This document shows, one piece after another, positions 8,903-19,600 of a stretch of 56,094 nucleotides of DNA. Location of the stretch: assembly GCA_964358175.1 (NCBI GenBank), contig CAYHOI010000002.1:1-56094 (forward strand), read 5' to 3'. Both the position numbers and the translations under genes were made by a program. The notes under the pieces were generated by a model. The model was not told the DNA's origin. It made no database searches and was given only the letters and a program-made list of their open reading frames with translations. How positions within the stretch are numbered: position 1 is the first letter of the stretch; each line of letters starts with the position of its first letter. This DNA is from CAYHOI01 sp964358175. Lineage in GTDB: Bacteria > Margulisbacteria > Riflemargulisbacteria > GWF2-35-9.

Positions 8903-9850
8903 CTATTTTGCTATAGCCCGTGGAACACCCATCTTAAATCGGACATCAGGAACAAAATCATGATTCTGTGGGGGAACGCCGACTACCTGGTACGGCGTGC
9001 GCGCCCAGACTTGTGAACCCCATATCGCTTCGTATACAGCCTCTTCGGAATAACTCAGCGTCTTGACCCCACAGGACTCCAGTAATGCTTTGGTCTGCGA
9101 AAGTGGCAAGCCTATCGCCACGAAAGGGTCTCCAGAAATTCTTCGCGTAATCGACACAATCTCAGGCTCTTGTAGCCCATAACAACCCGCTTTGCCCTCC
9201 GGACCGCGCCCCAAAGTCCACTTTCTCGATAAAGAGATATATCCCCTCAAAAGCTCAACAATCTCAGGCGTCTGTGCAAAGAACTCGATCTCGACGCTAT
9301 CCTGAACAATGTGTAATTTGTTTTGAATCGAATCATAAACAACCATGCTGGTAGAAACCGTTTGGCTCTTTCCCAGGAGTCCCGTTAAAATATCCTGAGC
9401 ATGAAGGAGTCGCTCCTCAAGCGTATCTCCTGGAGCCTTCCCGACCAAATCTCCATTTTCCAGCATAATCAGCGTATCGCTCCCCAGCACCGCTCTTCCC
9501 TCAAGCGCACACCCTCGAATAAGGGGTAGCACCTTCATTACGGCGATCGTTTTGGTGAGCGTCGAAAGTGGCAAGCCCTTCTGTGCAAGAAGCTCTCTGG
9601 TCGGAGATTTTTTCGTAACGGTCTTTACGCCAAGCACTTCTTCGATAAAATACTTGCGCCTGGGCGATTGCGAAGCCAACACCAAGCAATCCCGCTGTAA
9701 CTGCGTTCTGTCAGCCTTGCAACGTCCGGCAATTGACTCCACTAATTTGCAGACCGAAGAGTCGCCTTCCTTTTCAAAAAGATCTGCAATCCAGTCAGTT
9801 CTCTCTTGCTCGCCAAGTGTCAAAAATTTCGGGGTGTCCATGGGACTCAT
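8903..9850 (-). CDS. Maf-family nucleotide pyrophosphatase, long form
   Basis: Maf proteins hydrolyse non-canonical or modified nucleoside triphosphates (house-cleaning) and can affect septum formation. The core is clear: LVLASQSPRRKYFIEEVLGV near residues 56-75 (family motif LASxSPRRxxLL), GSDTLIMLENGDLVGKAPGD (family ADT.V...G.xLGKP), and CYGLQEP...GDPFVAIGLPLSQTKALL near the end. The product is 315 aa, while most Maf proteins are about 190-210 aa. The extra length is a 55-residue N-terminal leader and a 50-residue tail after the GLPL motif, neither recognised. It starts 60 bases behind the last giant gene, with no strong promoter seen between them. Confidence 0.85.
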   Translation of the reverse strand: MSPMDTPKFLTLGEQERTDWIADLFEKEGDSSVCKLVESIAGRCKADRTQLQRDCLVLASQSPRRKYFIEEVLGVKTVTKKSPTRELLAQKGLPLSTLTKTIAVMKVLPLIRGCALEGRAVLGSDTLIMLENGDLVGKAPGDTLEERLLHAQDILTGLLGKSQTVSTSMVVYDSIQNKLHIVQDSVEIEFFAQTPEIVELLRGYISLSRKWTLGRGPEGKAGCYGLQEPEIVSITRRISGDPFVAIGLPLSQTKALLESCGVKTLSYSEEAVYEAIWGSQVWARTPYQVVGVPPQNHDFVPDVRFKMGVPRAIAK

Positions 9851-9910
9851 TCTTGTGGCAGTCGAGCGGGTTTGTCAACGCTACAATGTTAGCCTCTGAG
9901 CAATTCGCTC

Positions 9911-12900
9911 TTAGATGAAAGCTCCATCGCCCAGTTCCCTGACCCTGACTGCTTCATCATAGTTATAGCTGTATTTTTGCCTGACCGTCGTATTGGTAGC
10001 TACGCTCTGAATCGTGCGTTCAGTCATTTCAGCAACCTTGCCGTCACGACCCACAAGGGAGGGTAGATATTCTTTTATCAATTTCTGATCCACAAGGTAG
10101 CTTGGAATTTCATGCTCACTGTCTTTTGCGCCACGCAGAATGTAGCCGACAGCAGTTGCCATCAAGTCTTCTTGAGTCTTGGCGTCAAGATCTTTAAGAT
10201 TTGTGCGTTTCACGGCATTGTTAGCATCCGTCGACTCAACGAAAATATCCTCGCCTGCCTTCGTCAAATTGGGAATAATCACTGTGTAGGATTGGGCTGC
10301 TGATTTCCTGTTGGCTAAATCTTTCCCAGTAATTCTTAGCTTAAGCTTACCATCTGATTCCTTTTCTATCGCCTTATCGACCGTCAGCTCAAAAGGTTGT
10401 AGCGGAGTTTTATCGATAAGTCTCTTCTCTAGGAATTTCTGTACATATGCGGTTTTAGCAAGTTCTTTGTCTAGTTTTTGCAAAGACTTCTCCTTCGACT
10501 TTTTAAGTGCCTTGGCCAAGGGGTTGGTCTCAATCATTCCGAGGACGTATCGGTTTTTCTTCGTTAAATCTTTCTTAAGATTACTTAGCGGGATCTCGAT
10601 GACGCCGAGTTCCCCTTTGAGTCCGCTATGGTCAGCGGTTAGAAGAAGTTGTGTTAAATGAAGCGTTTGTTCGGCAGGTTCCCGAAGGATTCTTTCGATG
10701 AACTGGTTGAGGTTTTGGAGTTTCACGAGATCCATTCCCGCGATGGCGTCGAAATTTGCAGAGAATTCAATTGCTTTCTCGGATTTAAGGTTTGCAAGAT
10801 TCCTACTAAAATGTTCGAGTTGTTGGTACGCGTCCTCTTTCTGATTTTCAGAATAGCAGAAATTTACCCCTAGGTTACACAGTGTGATGAGACCATTTTT
10901 TGTTTCGGGCAGATTGAGCTTATCGAGGGACTCTTCCATAGAGCGACTTACAATCGGCTTATCTGGCACGGTCAACACTTTCGTTTGGCTCGATGCATGA
11001 AGATCGGTGATTAAATCGGGGGATAAGCTGAGTGTTTCCTCTGAAAGGGTTGTGTCACCTGAAAACATGGAAAAGAACCGTTCTCCATCCATTTTTATAA
11101 CCAGATTACAAATGGCAGGATCAATGTGGCTCTTCCCGACCAAGTAATCAAGAAACTTCATAAATTGATCGATTCGAGGCCTATTTGGGGTCATTAACCA
11201 TTGCAGTTGACTTCTTGAAAGGGTCATTTCTATCCCGGCATTGAAAAGTGCATTAAGGGATTGCCGTAGCCGAGGCAGTTGCGAAATGTTCTCTGGATAG
11301 GCAATTTCTGTTAATTCCAACAGAATCTCTTTTCCTTCCAAGCTTTTTTCATCTCTTCGGTTTTGGTGAAGGGTGGCCATCGATGAAAGGAAGTCCTTGA
11401 ACTTCTCCTCCCTGTCTTCAGGCTCACTCAAATTTGCCACATCAACTAAGAGTTGCTTGAGATCTTTCTTTGAAAAGGACAAAGTGTCTCCCACAAAGTT
11501 TGTTTCTTTCTCGGCAAGATTAATGGTCTTGACCTCGGTGAGTTTTAAGGCTACGAGGTTCTCTTTCATATATTTGAGAAAATCACGAAACGTCTCCTTG
11601 CCCTTAATAATCTTGTCAATAAACTTTTTATCGGAGGGTTCGTTCATGCAAACCTGTATCGTGGTTTTCCCTGAGAATTCAGAGAGGTTGCTGATCGTTT
11701 CCTCTTCAATTTTGGTCTGAGGATAAGCTTTTTTATTGGGTATAAATATCTTATAGTTATCCTCGAATCGGCTTACCAGTGTGCGGTCAAACAGGGTAAC
11801 GTTGGTGCCGGGTCTGGTTCGTTCAGAATAATAAAAAAACATGGGAATAAACGAACCGGGGGCGGGAATAAGGGAGAATGTTAATGAGCTTTCTTTGCCT
11901 CCAAAATAATTTTCGCCCCTAGGGATCACAGTCAGTCCTCCTTCAAATAGACTTAAATAGACGCTGGAATATTTCGTGAAATCCTTTGACGTTGTTTTAA
12001 GTCCGAATCGTGTTCCCGCATCAGCGGTGATATTTGGAATCCAATCCTTAATCATTTTTGGAAAAATCAGCGCAAAGAATTTGTCGATAGACTCGTGCTT
12101 TAGCTCCACACTAGCACTGCCCCACGCTCTTAGAATATTAATGCCAGCTTGCACATGTAATTCTGTGTTCTCACTAAGATCTTTTGAATATTCTCCCTGC
12201 CAGCCGGGGCCAAACCCATTTTTGGAGAACGGATTAACATCCAGTGAAAGCGAATTTATCAGCCATCCATTGCCAAGCTTGGCACCATGGGTGTAGCTTA
12301 ACCCTATCAGTGTATTTAGGAAGCCTGTGCCTTCGATCTGGAAACAGGCCTGCAAAGCAGCGTAAAGCCGGATATTGTCATAGACAGAAGCGGGAATATT
12401 ATCGACCTGTACCCCTTGAGCCTGAAGATTAACTTTGATGGATTCTAGCAGTTGCAGAAACTTGTCAACCTCCTCCGTGGTTTTCAGCTTGAGAGCGGCA
12501 CGACTTTTTTCGGATAGCTTCAGATCCTTTCCTTCGAACCCAAATGCCTTCAAAAAGGCATTTTCTGGATCGTTTATTCCAAGTTCTGATAGGAGTTCTG
12601 TAACCGTGTAGGCACAATGTGCCGTTCCAGTTAATAAGGCACTATCAATTGTTGGTTTAACTTGATCAGCATCCTTGGCATCCGATGAAAATCGACTGAG
12701 ATAGTAAGAGATGGCCGAAGAGAGCTTTATGTGTGGAGAGAAGTTGTGTTGCAAACCAATAGAGAGTGTATCGCCGGTTGTTTCGGAGCCGACAGGGGTT
12801 CCTGTGCTATAAGAATCATGGCTCATACCAACCACCAGATCCGTCTTTTCGTCGAGGGGTCGCAGAAATTGAACAAATTCCGTTAGTTCCCTGTTTTCCA

Positions 12901-15900
12901 CGTCCTGTGCTGATTTGAGTCGACCACCAACACTCAAGACGCCCCCCCACATATTCTTCACATCGGCTTCGAATTCTTGTGACACGGAGGGAGAATACAC
13001 GATATTTCCCGTGCTATCGAAGAAGAGTCCTTTTGTCTCTGCCGAGAGACCCACCTTGAGAGCGAAATCATTATTCTCATAACCCAGCGAAATATCCGCG
13101 CTCCCATAAGTACGTTGATCTTTCTGGGAAAAAACAGAGGACTTCCCCTGAACAGGTGGCGGCGGAACTCTTCCAAACCAGCCATACCAAGGGGCAATCT
13201 GCTGTATAAGGGTTGCCGGAGCTAGCCCGATAGCAAATTGTTCATTCCTTCGGTGTGCACCTATCCCAACCCCAACACTGAAATCGTTGCCCAGCGACTG
13301 GTTGCGAGAAAGGGTCAGGGATTGGTTGCTTTTCGTTTCCCCTCGCGCTAAGTTAACTGCAACGGTCGAGGTATGATCGATCTCTTTACTGTCAAAAGCT
13401 ATAGTCAGGTCAGCCTCTGAGGTAGCACCGAAGGGGTTGGGTTCTTTCCTGTCGCCTATTCTTACTGTGCTTCGGCTTACCGTAGCGGGGCCGACTTTTT
13501 CATCCCCAAGAAGATAATTGTTTTCTGCCTGAAGGCTGAAACGTAGACTTTCCCCCTCACCCAAGCCAAGGCTGGATTGAAAGCTACCCCTGTCTTTTAT
13601 GAACATAAGCTGGTTATAGCCAAGGGGGTTTTCTCGCCATTTCCACATCGTGCCATCTTTTTGCAGGGCTACTGCGGACAACTCAGCATCACTGTGACCA
13701 AAGTTTAATGAGCCAGTGAGGTAGTTATATTCCAGAGTTTTGTCGTTTAGCTCCTTGGAATGGGGATGTGTTGTCTGCAAAACGCAGATGCTGTCGAGTT
13801 CCCCCTCGGGATCTGTAAGTCCAATAGCCGCAAGCCAGCACGACGTATTGGTTCGCTTACGGGTCTCGCAGATGAATTGGCTGAGATCTTCCTCGTCTTT
13901 TTTGTTATAAGAGACCTCATATACCGAAATATCGTCATGGTGGATATCAACCATCTGAACATGCAAGGTGGCACTGACATCATCTTCAGGGGATTGATCC
14001 GTGGAAAGGATGAGCTTCAGGTGGGTAGCCTCCTCATGGAATCCTTTGTCACGAAGCAGCTGAACGTTCAGGGCGTACTGTAACACGGCTAAATCGTGGC
14101 AAGCACCACTCTTTGACTGAATGGTTTCTTCGGGAGTTTGCCAGTAGGGACGAAGATCCCTTAGATAGCGATAGTTTGAGAGTACATATTTCTGGACAGC
14201 GTCTTTAATCTCACTGGCAGAAGGGTTGGGTCCAAGACTCTTGGAAATCTCAGCTTTTTCATTTTTTAGATCGGAGGCGAGAGCATTTCCGAGAAATTCC
14301 GGAAGATTTACTTTATTATTTCCTGAGTCTACAGTTGACAAGTTGAGCTGATCGTCCGGCAGGATAACATGAGGTGAACTTAATTCGAGTATTTTCCCGT
14401 AATTATCCAGCAATGAATCATCCCGTGTGTATTTTTTGTGCTCTGGCTTAACTCGACCTTCGGTGGTAAAAGTCCCATCGCCATGTTTATCAATGATGGC
14501 AGTGAGATTTCTCCAATCTTCTAATATCTCGGGCGTGAGGATTGCCGAGTGTTCTGGTTGTAGTTTTCTGGTGATTTGACTCTCAAGGTCACTCAATTGA
14601 GTCCTGCTTCGATCAGAGAGCATATCGGTGGCACCCAATATAGTGGCGATGAGCTGGATCTTAGCCACCTGGGATCCGGTGTGAACGCCTATTGCAGGCA
14701 CCGTATTATTGACGTAGTCGCTAAGGCTTGATTCCTGTCTGTATTTATAAGCAAGATTCATCTTTTTGAGCGACGGATAGTTCGCGATTTTTTCGGCAAC
14801 GGGTGTGATGTTTGTTCGTTCAATCATCTTTTGCAGGGAATAGGTCGAAATATCTGGCTGAACAATCTTACGAACACCTTCCTTGCCAAACAAAAAGCTT
14901 TTGAGCAGGGTGTTAAGCCGATCAGGAGCCTCTATTGCCATGCTTCTGATCGTTTCAGACATACAATCGGGATGGCGACTTTGAAGCTGGAGGTAAAGCA
15001 GTTCTTCCTTCGCATATAACCAGGCTTCCTGATGAATAAAGGCATGAGAAACTGGATCAGGGGAAGACAGACTGATCATTCGCTCAAGTAGTGCCTGCTT
15101 TCTGTCCATTATAGAGCTCAGTGGCCATTCTATTTTATCGGAGGATTTCAGCAGGATATACCACGTTTTCAGAGCATCAATATCTGTGACGTCATTCAGC
15201 CTTCGAGTGAGTGCTTGAGCTGGGTCGAATCGATGGAGCAAAACCCTGATTTTATCGCCCCAAAGACTTCCATGAGGGGATCTTTCTGAGTTCATTTCCT
15301 TGAATAGGGTTTGCAAGTTTCCTGCTGTTGTCTTGTATAGGTCGCTGGGGATCAGGTCTTTGAGTTCCGGATCGCTGACGTCCTCGCCCTTCGTGATTTT
15401 CATAAGCGTCGAAAATTGATCAGCTCCATTTTTCTTGAGCTGGTAGGTATAGAGGAGAAGATCCTCCCATTCGTTAAACAGTTTCTCATAATTGCGCTTT
15501 TGCGGCTCTGCTAGATCTTTACTTAGAATATCCTCGATGGTACGCCAGACGTTTTCTGTTTTGGCTGAGCACCTTTTCTCCACGTTGGTCAGTGATGCTT
15601 GCTCAACTCCTAGACGTCTGAACAGGTAGTCCTCCAATGGAAGCCTAATCTGCTGAAGGAAGGCATGTAGTTCAAGTTCTTTTGGAAAAAAGAATGCTGG
15701 ACTACTGGCTTTCAGGGCATTAAATTTAGAGAGAAGAGCCTGCCCCAGCTGATAGGTTAGTTCCGGAAAGCGGTTTTGCCGACTGACCTCCTTCGTGGCC
15801 TCGTAGAGTTTATTGAATTCCCTCAGACTGTCCGATGCACTCGAGGACGAATGCGTATACAGGTAGAGAGCGTTCAGGATGTTTTTATTTTCATTTATTT

Positions 15901-16591
15901 CAGCATTGGCTAATAGATCAGGTGGCAGGGTGATGTCCTCCCCATTAAGGCGCATCTCAAAATAGAGACTGAATAGCTGCTCCTTAATCCCGTTTGCCCA
16001 AGCCAAATCTATATTCGGGTTACTTTTAGCTCCCTTTTCATGTGTAAGAATCTTCACAATACCGTTGATTTTCGATTGAACAAAAGATCTTCCATCTTTA
16101 CGCTTATAAGCCATTTTTGCTTCCAAAACCAGAATTTCTGCTTGGGTGTAAACGGCCAGGGGTGTCACGTCGGAGATTCGTGTCCCATTGAATAATTTAA
16201 GGATCGTATTTAGTTCGAGAATCTTCTCTTGTGCCTCTTGATATTTGCCAAAAGTGACATTTTTTTTAGCAGCAGCTATGAGATCCTGTATGATCGCCTC
16301 CTTCACTTGGTCTAGCAAGGCATCTGCTGAAAGATCGGGGTCTAATCCCAGAAGGCTGGCAAGATGCGCCAATACCTGAAGGTGAAGCTTGTCGAGGCGA
16401 GGGTGATTTGTCCAATAGGATGGCCGTATTTGAGAAAGTGCATCAAGGTAGTCGTTCTTAAACAGTAAGATTGCATTTTGCACATTACTTTCTGCAAGAA
16501 CTTTTCTGGCAACTTGATCGTAGGAGCTCAACTTAGATACAGTTGAGTCAAATGGTGCTCTACCTTTGGCTTGCACAGGTCCAACGATCAT
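9911..16591 (-). CDS. giant protein with transglutaminase-like domain and beta-rich barrel-like region (2226 aa)
   Basis: Not a known family over its length. Residues 1-790 are mostly helical. A transglutaminase-like (BTLCP-type) cysteine protease fold follows: YWQTPEETIQSKSGACHDLA carries the nucleophile Cys831, and TLHVQMVDIHH places the likely catalytic His877; the third residue is unclear. Residues about 965-1592 are rich in alternating beta strands ending in aromatic residues (for example SADISLGYENNDFALKVGLS), like an outer-membrane barrel or autotransporter-like sheet, but no C-terminal barrel signature is present because about 630 helical residues follow. There is no signal peptide. 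Its own sigma-28-like promoter and a strong AAGGAGGT site 5 bases before the ATG precede it. It is the most 3' giant gene. Function unknown; a surface or envelope role is inference. Confidence 0.8.
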   Translation of the reverse strand: MIVGPVQAKGRAPFDSTVSKLSSYDQVARKVLAESNVQNAILLFKNDYLDALSQIRPSYWTNHPRLDKLHLQVLAHLASLLGLDPDLSADALLDQVKEAIIQDLIAAAKKNVTFGKYQEAQEKILELNTILKLFNGTRISDVTPLAVYTQAEILVLEAKMAYKRKDGRSFVQSKINGIVKILTHEKGAKSNPNIDLAWANGIKEQLFSLYFEMRLNGEDITLPPDLLANAEINENKNILNALYLYTHSSSSASDSLREFNKLYEATKEVSRQNRFPELTYQLGQALLSKFNALKASSPAFFFPKELELHAFLQQIRLPLEDYLFRRLGVEQASLTNVEKRCSAKTENVWRTIEDILSKDLAEPQKRNYEKLFNEWEDLLLYTYQLKKNGADQFSTLMKITKGEDVSDPELKDLIPSDLYKTTAGNLQTLFKEMNSERSPHGSLWGDKIRVLLHRFDPAQALTRRLNDVTDIDALKTWYILLKSSDKIEWPLSSIMDRKQALLERMISLSSPDPVSHAFIHQEAWLYAKEELLYLQLQSRHPDCMSETIRSMAIEAPDRLNTLLKSFLFGKEGVRKIVQPDISTYSLQKMIERTNITPVAEKIANYPSLKKMNLAYKYRQESSLSDYVNNTVPAIGVHTGSQVAKIQLIATILGATDMLSDRSRTQLSDLESQITRKLQPEHSAILTPEILEDWRNLTAIIDKHGDGTFTTEGRVKPEHKKYTRDDSLLDNYGKILELSSPHVILPDDQLNLSTVDSGNNKVNLPEFLGNALASDLKNEKAEISKSLGPNPSASEIKDAVQKYVLSNYRYLRDLRPYWQTPEETIQSKSGACHDLAVLQYALNVQLLRDKGFHEEATHLKLILSTDQSPEDDVSATLHVQMVDIHHDDISVYEVSYNKKDEEDLSQFICETRKRTNTSCWLAAIGLTDPEGELDSICVLQTTHPHSKELNDKTLEYNYLTGSLNFGHSDAELSAVALQKDGTMWKWRENPLGYNQLMFIKDRGSFQSSLGLGEGESLRFSLQAENNYLLGDEKVGPATVSRSTVRIGDRKEPNPFGATSEADLTIAFDSKEIDHTSTVAVNLARGETKSNQSLTLSRNQSLGNDFSVGVGIGAHRRNEQFAIGLAPATLIQQIAPWYGWFGRVPPPPVQGKSSVFSQKDQRTYGSADISLGYENNDFALKVGLSAETKGLFFDSTGNIVYSPSVSQEFEADVKNMWGGVLSVGGRLKSAQDVENRELTEFVQFLRPLDEKTDLVVGMSHDSYSTGTPVGSETTGDTLSIGLQHNFSPHIKLSSAISYYLSRFSSDAKDADQVKPTIDSALLTGTAHCAYTVTELLSELGINDPENAFLKAFGFEGKDLKLSEKSRAALKLKTTEEVDKFLQLLESIKVNLQAQGVQVDNIPASVYDNIRLYAALQACFQIEGTGFLNTLIGLSYTHGAKLGNGWLINSLSLDVNPFSKNGFGPGWQGEYSKDLSENTELHVQAGINILRAWGSASVELKHESIDKFFALIFPKMIKDWIPNITADAGTRFGLKTTSKDFTKYSSVYLSLFEGGLTVIPRGENYFGGKESSLTFSLIPAPGSFIPMFFYYSERTRPGTNVTLFDRTLVSRFEDNYKIFIPNKKAYPQTKIEEETISNLSEFSGKTTIQVCMNEPSDKKFIDKIIKGKETFRDFLKYMKENLVALKLTEVKTINLAEKETNFVGDTLSFSKKDLKQLLVDVANLSEPEDREEKFKDFLSSMATLHQNRRDEKSLEGKEILLELTEIAYPENISQLPRLRQSLNALFNAGIEMTLSRSQLQWLMTPNRPRIDQFMKFLDYLVGKSHIDPAICNLVIKMDGERFFSMFSGDTTLSEETLSLSPDLITDLHASSQTKVLTVPDKPIVSRSMEESLDKLNLPETKNGLITLCNLGVNFCYSENQKEDAYQQLEHFSRNLANLKSEKAIEFSANFDAIAGMDLVKLQNLNQFIERILREPAEQTLHLTQLLLTADHSGLKGELGVIEIPLSNLKKDLTKKNRYVLGMIETNPLAKALKKSKEKSLQKLDKELAKTAYVQKFLEKRLIDKTPLQPFELTVDKAIEKESDGKLKLRITGKDLANRKSAAQSYTVIIPNLTKAGEDIFVESTDANNAVKRTNLKDLDAKTQEDLMATAVGYILRGAKDSEHEIPSYLVDQKLIKEYLPSLVGRDGKVAEMTERTIQSVATNTTVRQKYSYNYDEAVRVRELGDGAFI

Positions 16592-16612
16592 AAATACCTC
16601 CTTATATAGTAT

Positions 16613-16639
16613 ATATCGGCACGAAATGTTGAAAATTTC
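16613..16639 (-). promoter_or_regulatory. sigma-28-type promoter of the 2226-aa giant gene
   Basis: GAAATTTT (16632-16639), 11 bases, GCCGATAT (16613-16620). The E. coli FliA consensus is TAAAGTTT-N11-GCCGATAA. It lies in the 60-base gap after the upstream giant gene. The transcript should start near 16606, leaving a short leader with an AAGGAGGT site. Confidence 0.7.
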
Positions 16640-16651
16640 ATTTTATCCTCT

Positions 16652-19600
16652 TTACCTCTTTTCCTTGAGTCTTTTAATGTTTTGCTCAAGCCGAATGATC
16701 CTTTTGCGATGGGCACTGTCCTTATTACCTGTTTGTTTCATGAAACTCTTTGCTTCGACAAGGGCTTCTTCATAAAAGCCAATAGGGGCATCGAGTTTTC
16801 CACGTTGAGCCTCAAGATTCCCCTTCATTTCTTTGAAATCGATATGGGCTTCCCGATATTCGTTCAGGTAAATGTTGTTGTTTTGCGTTTTTGTTTTGGC
16901 TATCAGCGTATCAAGAACATCAAGGGCTTGAAGAGCCTCTTCGATCTTTTCTTCACGCTCTGTGGTCAGGCTGTTCTTGTCTTTCAGAAGGCTTTTCGCA
17001 TAGTTAAGAAGTGCCTGGAATAGTTCCCGCGAGTGGTTCAGTCTAGATGTTTCTTCCAGGTGATAGGCCACAAGCTCATCCTTAAGAACCATAAACAGTT
17101 TATTTGCTTCATCATACTTCTGTGTAAGAAGCAGAATCTGTCCGTAGGCGAGAAGTATATCAAAGCGGTGTTGCTGTAAGGCCAGATTGTAGTTAACTGC
17201 TAGATCCTCTGGAGTCTCAATGCGAAAGGTCTCTGCATTTAAGTAAAGCCCCTGCGTAAGCACCCCAAGGGCAGATTGAACATCCAGTTCCTGGCCTGAC
17301 GCCAGAAAGATCGAAGAACCACTGATGAGCGCGGCGATCCGAAGATCCCAGTTTTCGCATTTCCTATTTGAAAATTCCTGTAAAAGTAGCGTTACGGTGG
17401 ACTCGGCCTCTTGAATGTTTCCACAGGCTTTTTCCAGATTTGATTTCTGCAAAAGGCTGGCCAGATATATCGAGTCTAACTCGGTTCCTTGCAGAACCAA
17501 CTGGGCGTTTTTATTTTGCTTCGTTATGAACGCGGTGACAACCTCTAAAAGTTTTTTAGCACTGGAAAGATTGCCCATCTCCTGTTGCAGGGTTGCCATG
17601 TTCAACAGGGACTCAATGGTGAGCAATAGCGTTTCACGGCGATTGGAAAGGATATCATTCTTGATGTCCTCTCGGGTTTGGTTAATCTGGGTTTGCAATT
17701 GAGCGTCTCCCGCGTCAAGAAGCGTCTTCAAAACATCCGGATCATCCATGAAGTGGACACATGCTTCGGTTATCGTCGCGAGAAGGGGATTTGAGGCCTT
17801 CATCCAGTTGACTGCTTTTCCCGTTTGCTGATTTGCCATAAAAATTCGGGATCTATATAGCGTGACAGTCTGGTCAACTACCCGTTTGAGATTTTGCCAT
17901 TCTTTGGAATCTTTCCGGTCAGGGGGCAATCCGATTTCAGACAGCATTTCAGTGGCCTTTGTCAAATTCCCTTGTTGAATCTCAATATCCACCTGGGCAA
18001 GCGACGAAGAAAAATACTCTCTGTAATCACCAGCTGAAATGACGGTTCCATCTGATTTCACCAGTTCATAGAGGATGTATTCCCTTACCGATTGATACGT
18101 TTCCCACGCTTTATCAAATTCAAGCATTCTTTTTTCCATTGCTCCACGGAACATATCCGCCTCAAAGGTTTCTTTTGTGAACGTGACGGGGGATGTCCCC
18201 ATTTTGCCTTTGATAACTGTCTGATCGTAAGCTTCTCCGGAATAGGCTGACTGCTGAGAAGCCAGGGGAAGGAGTCTTGCCAGTTGCGCATAATCGCTAT
18301 ATTTTCGGTCTATGAGCAACTCCATGCTGTTTTCCAGAAAACGCTCGGAAGCGCGCTTGGAATCTGCCTGTTCTATTTTCCCATAAAGCTGACAAAGAGA
18401 GGTGTAGGCCGCGACGGCTTGGGTCTTAAATCCAGGGGAATCGTTCTTTTCGTGCTCGATGCTGTCCAAAATATCATGAAACAAAACATCGGCTTGTCGA
18501 AAGACTATGCCGTTCTCAGTGGTTTCTGCCTTGGCAGAATACAATCCACCCAGTCCGATTCTGGCCCAGTTGAGCTGAATCAGATAGCGAACCCTGATAT
18601 CGGGGTCTTTGGCCTTCTCAACTTCAGGAGCCGTATTTTTAATAATCTCCCCGTAGAGAAGGCGAGCCTCATCGAGCCGGTCGAGTCTGGTGAAGAGTGA
18701 GGCAAGCGTGAGCTGGTACTCGACCTTGATGTACGCTGAAGCGTTTGGGAGTTCTGCCTGAATGAGGGCGATCATGTTGTCGAGAAGCTCTTGGGAGGAT
18801 TGAATCTTCTGTCCATTGACGATGAGCTCATCATGTTCATCAATTTTTTCTCCAGTCTCCCAAAGCGAGAGGAGAGCCAATATCAGAATCTGGGTGGACT
18901 GATCGTTTATGCGGGGATGTGAATAAGAGATCGACTGAAGCAGCTTAATCGTTTTAAGAAGTGTGTTTTTGGTCGAAAAATCGCTATTCGGGTCATGTTG
19001 AGCGATAGCCAGCTGGCTCTCTTTTCCAATGATAGTGGCACTTCGCAATTCAATATCTGCCTGTGTTTCTCCAGAATACGGACGATAAACTTGACCATGA
19101 ATTTTGATGCCTTTGTATTGATTTGTGCGATGTAGCTTGTCAGTCGCCAGGGTGTACTGGTAGAGGTGTTCCAGTTGGTCTGCCTGCTGTTTGAACAGGA
19201 CTCCTTTATCTTTGCTAAGTCCATGGTCTTGTGCTGAAATGCTGGCAACAAAAGGAACAACCTCCATAACCGAAGAGTCCGTGATGTGCCCACTGTCGGG
19301 TACTTTATCTTTTTTCCCGGGGCGAAGGAGTTCCGCCAATGCCAGAGCGTCATCAATGCTGTCGTCTGAGTCCATTTTGTGTAGGCTCGCTATGAGCTGG
19401 AACAGTCCGCTATAGCAAAGCTTACGGTCAAAGTCTATTTGATGTTCTTGTAGCTCATTAAGTTCTTTCAGACCAGCAATAGCGGATTGTTTTGCCAAAA
19501 GTATTTTCTCGTTCAAGGGAGATTGGTTTAGCACAGAGGCCTTAAGAAAATAAGCTTGTGCACGCTGAGCGTGAAAGATCTCTGGATTGACAAGGATCGA

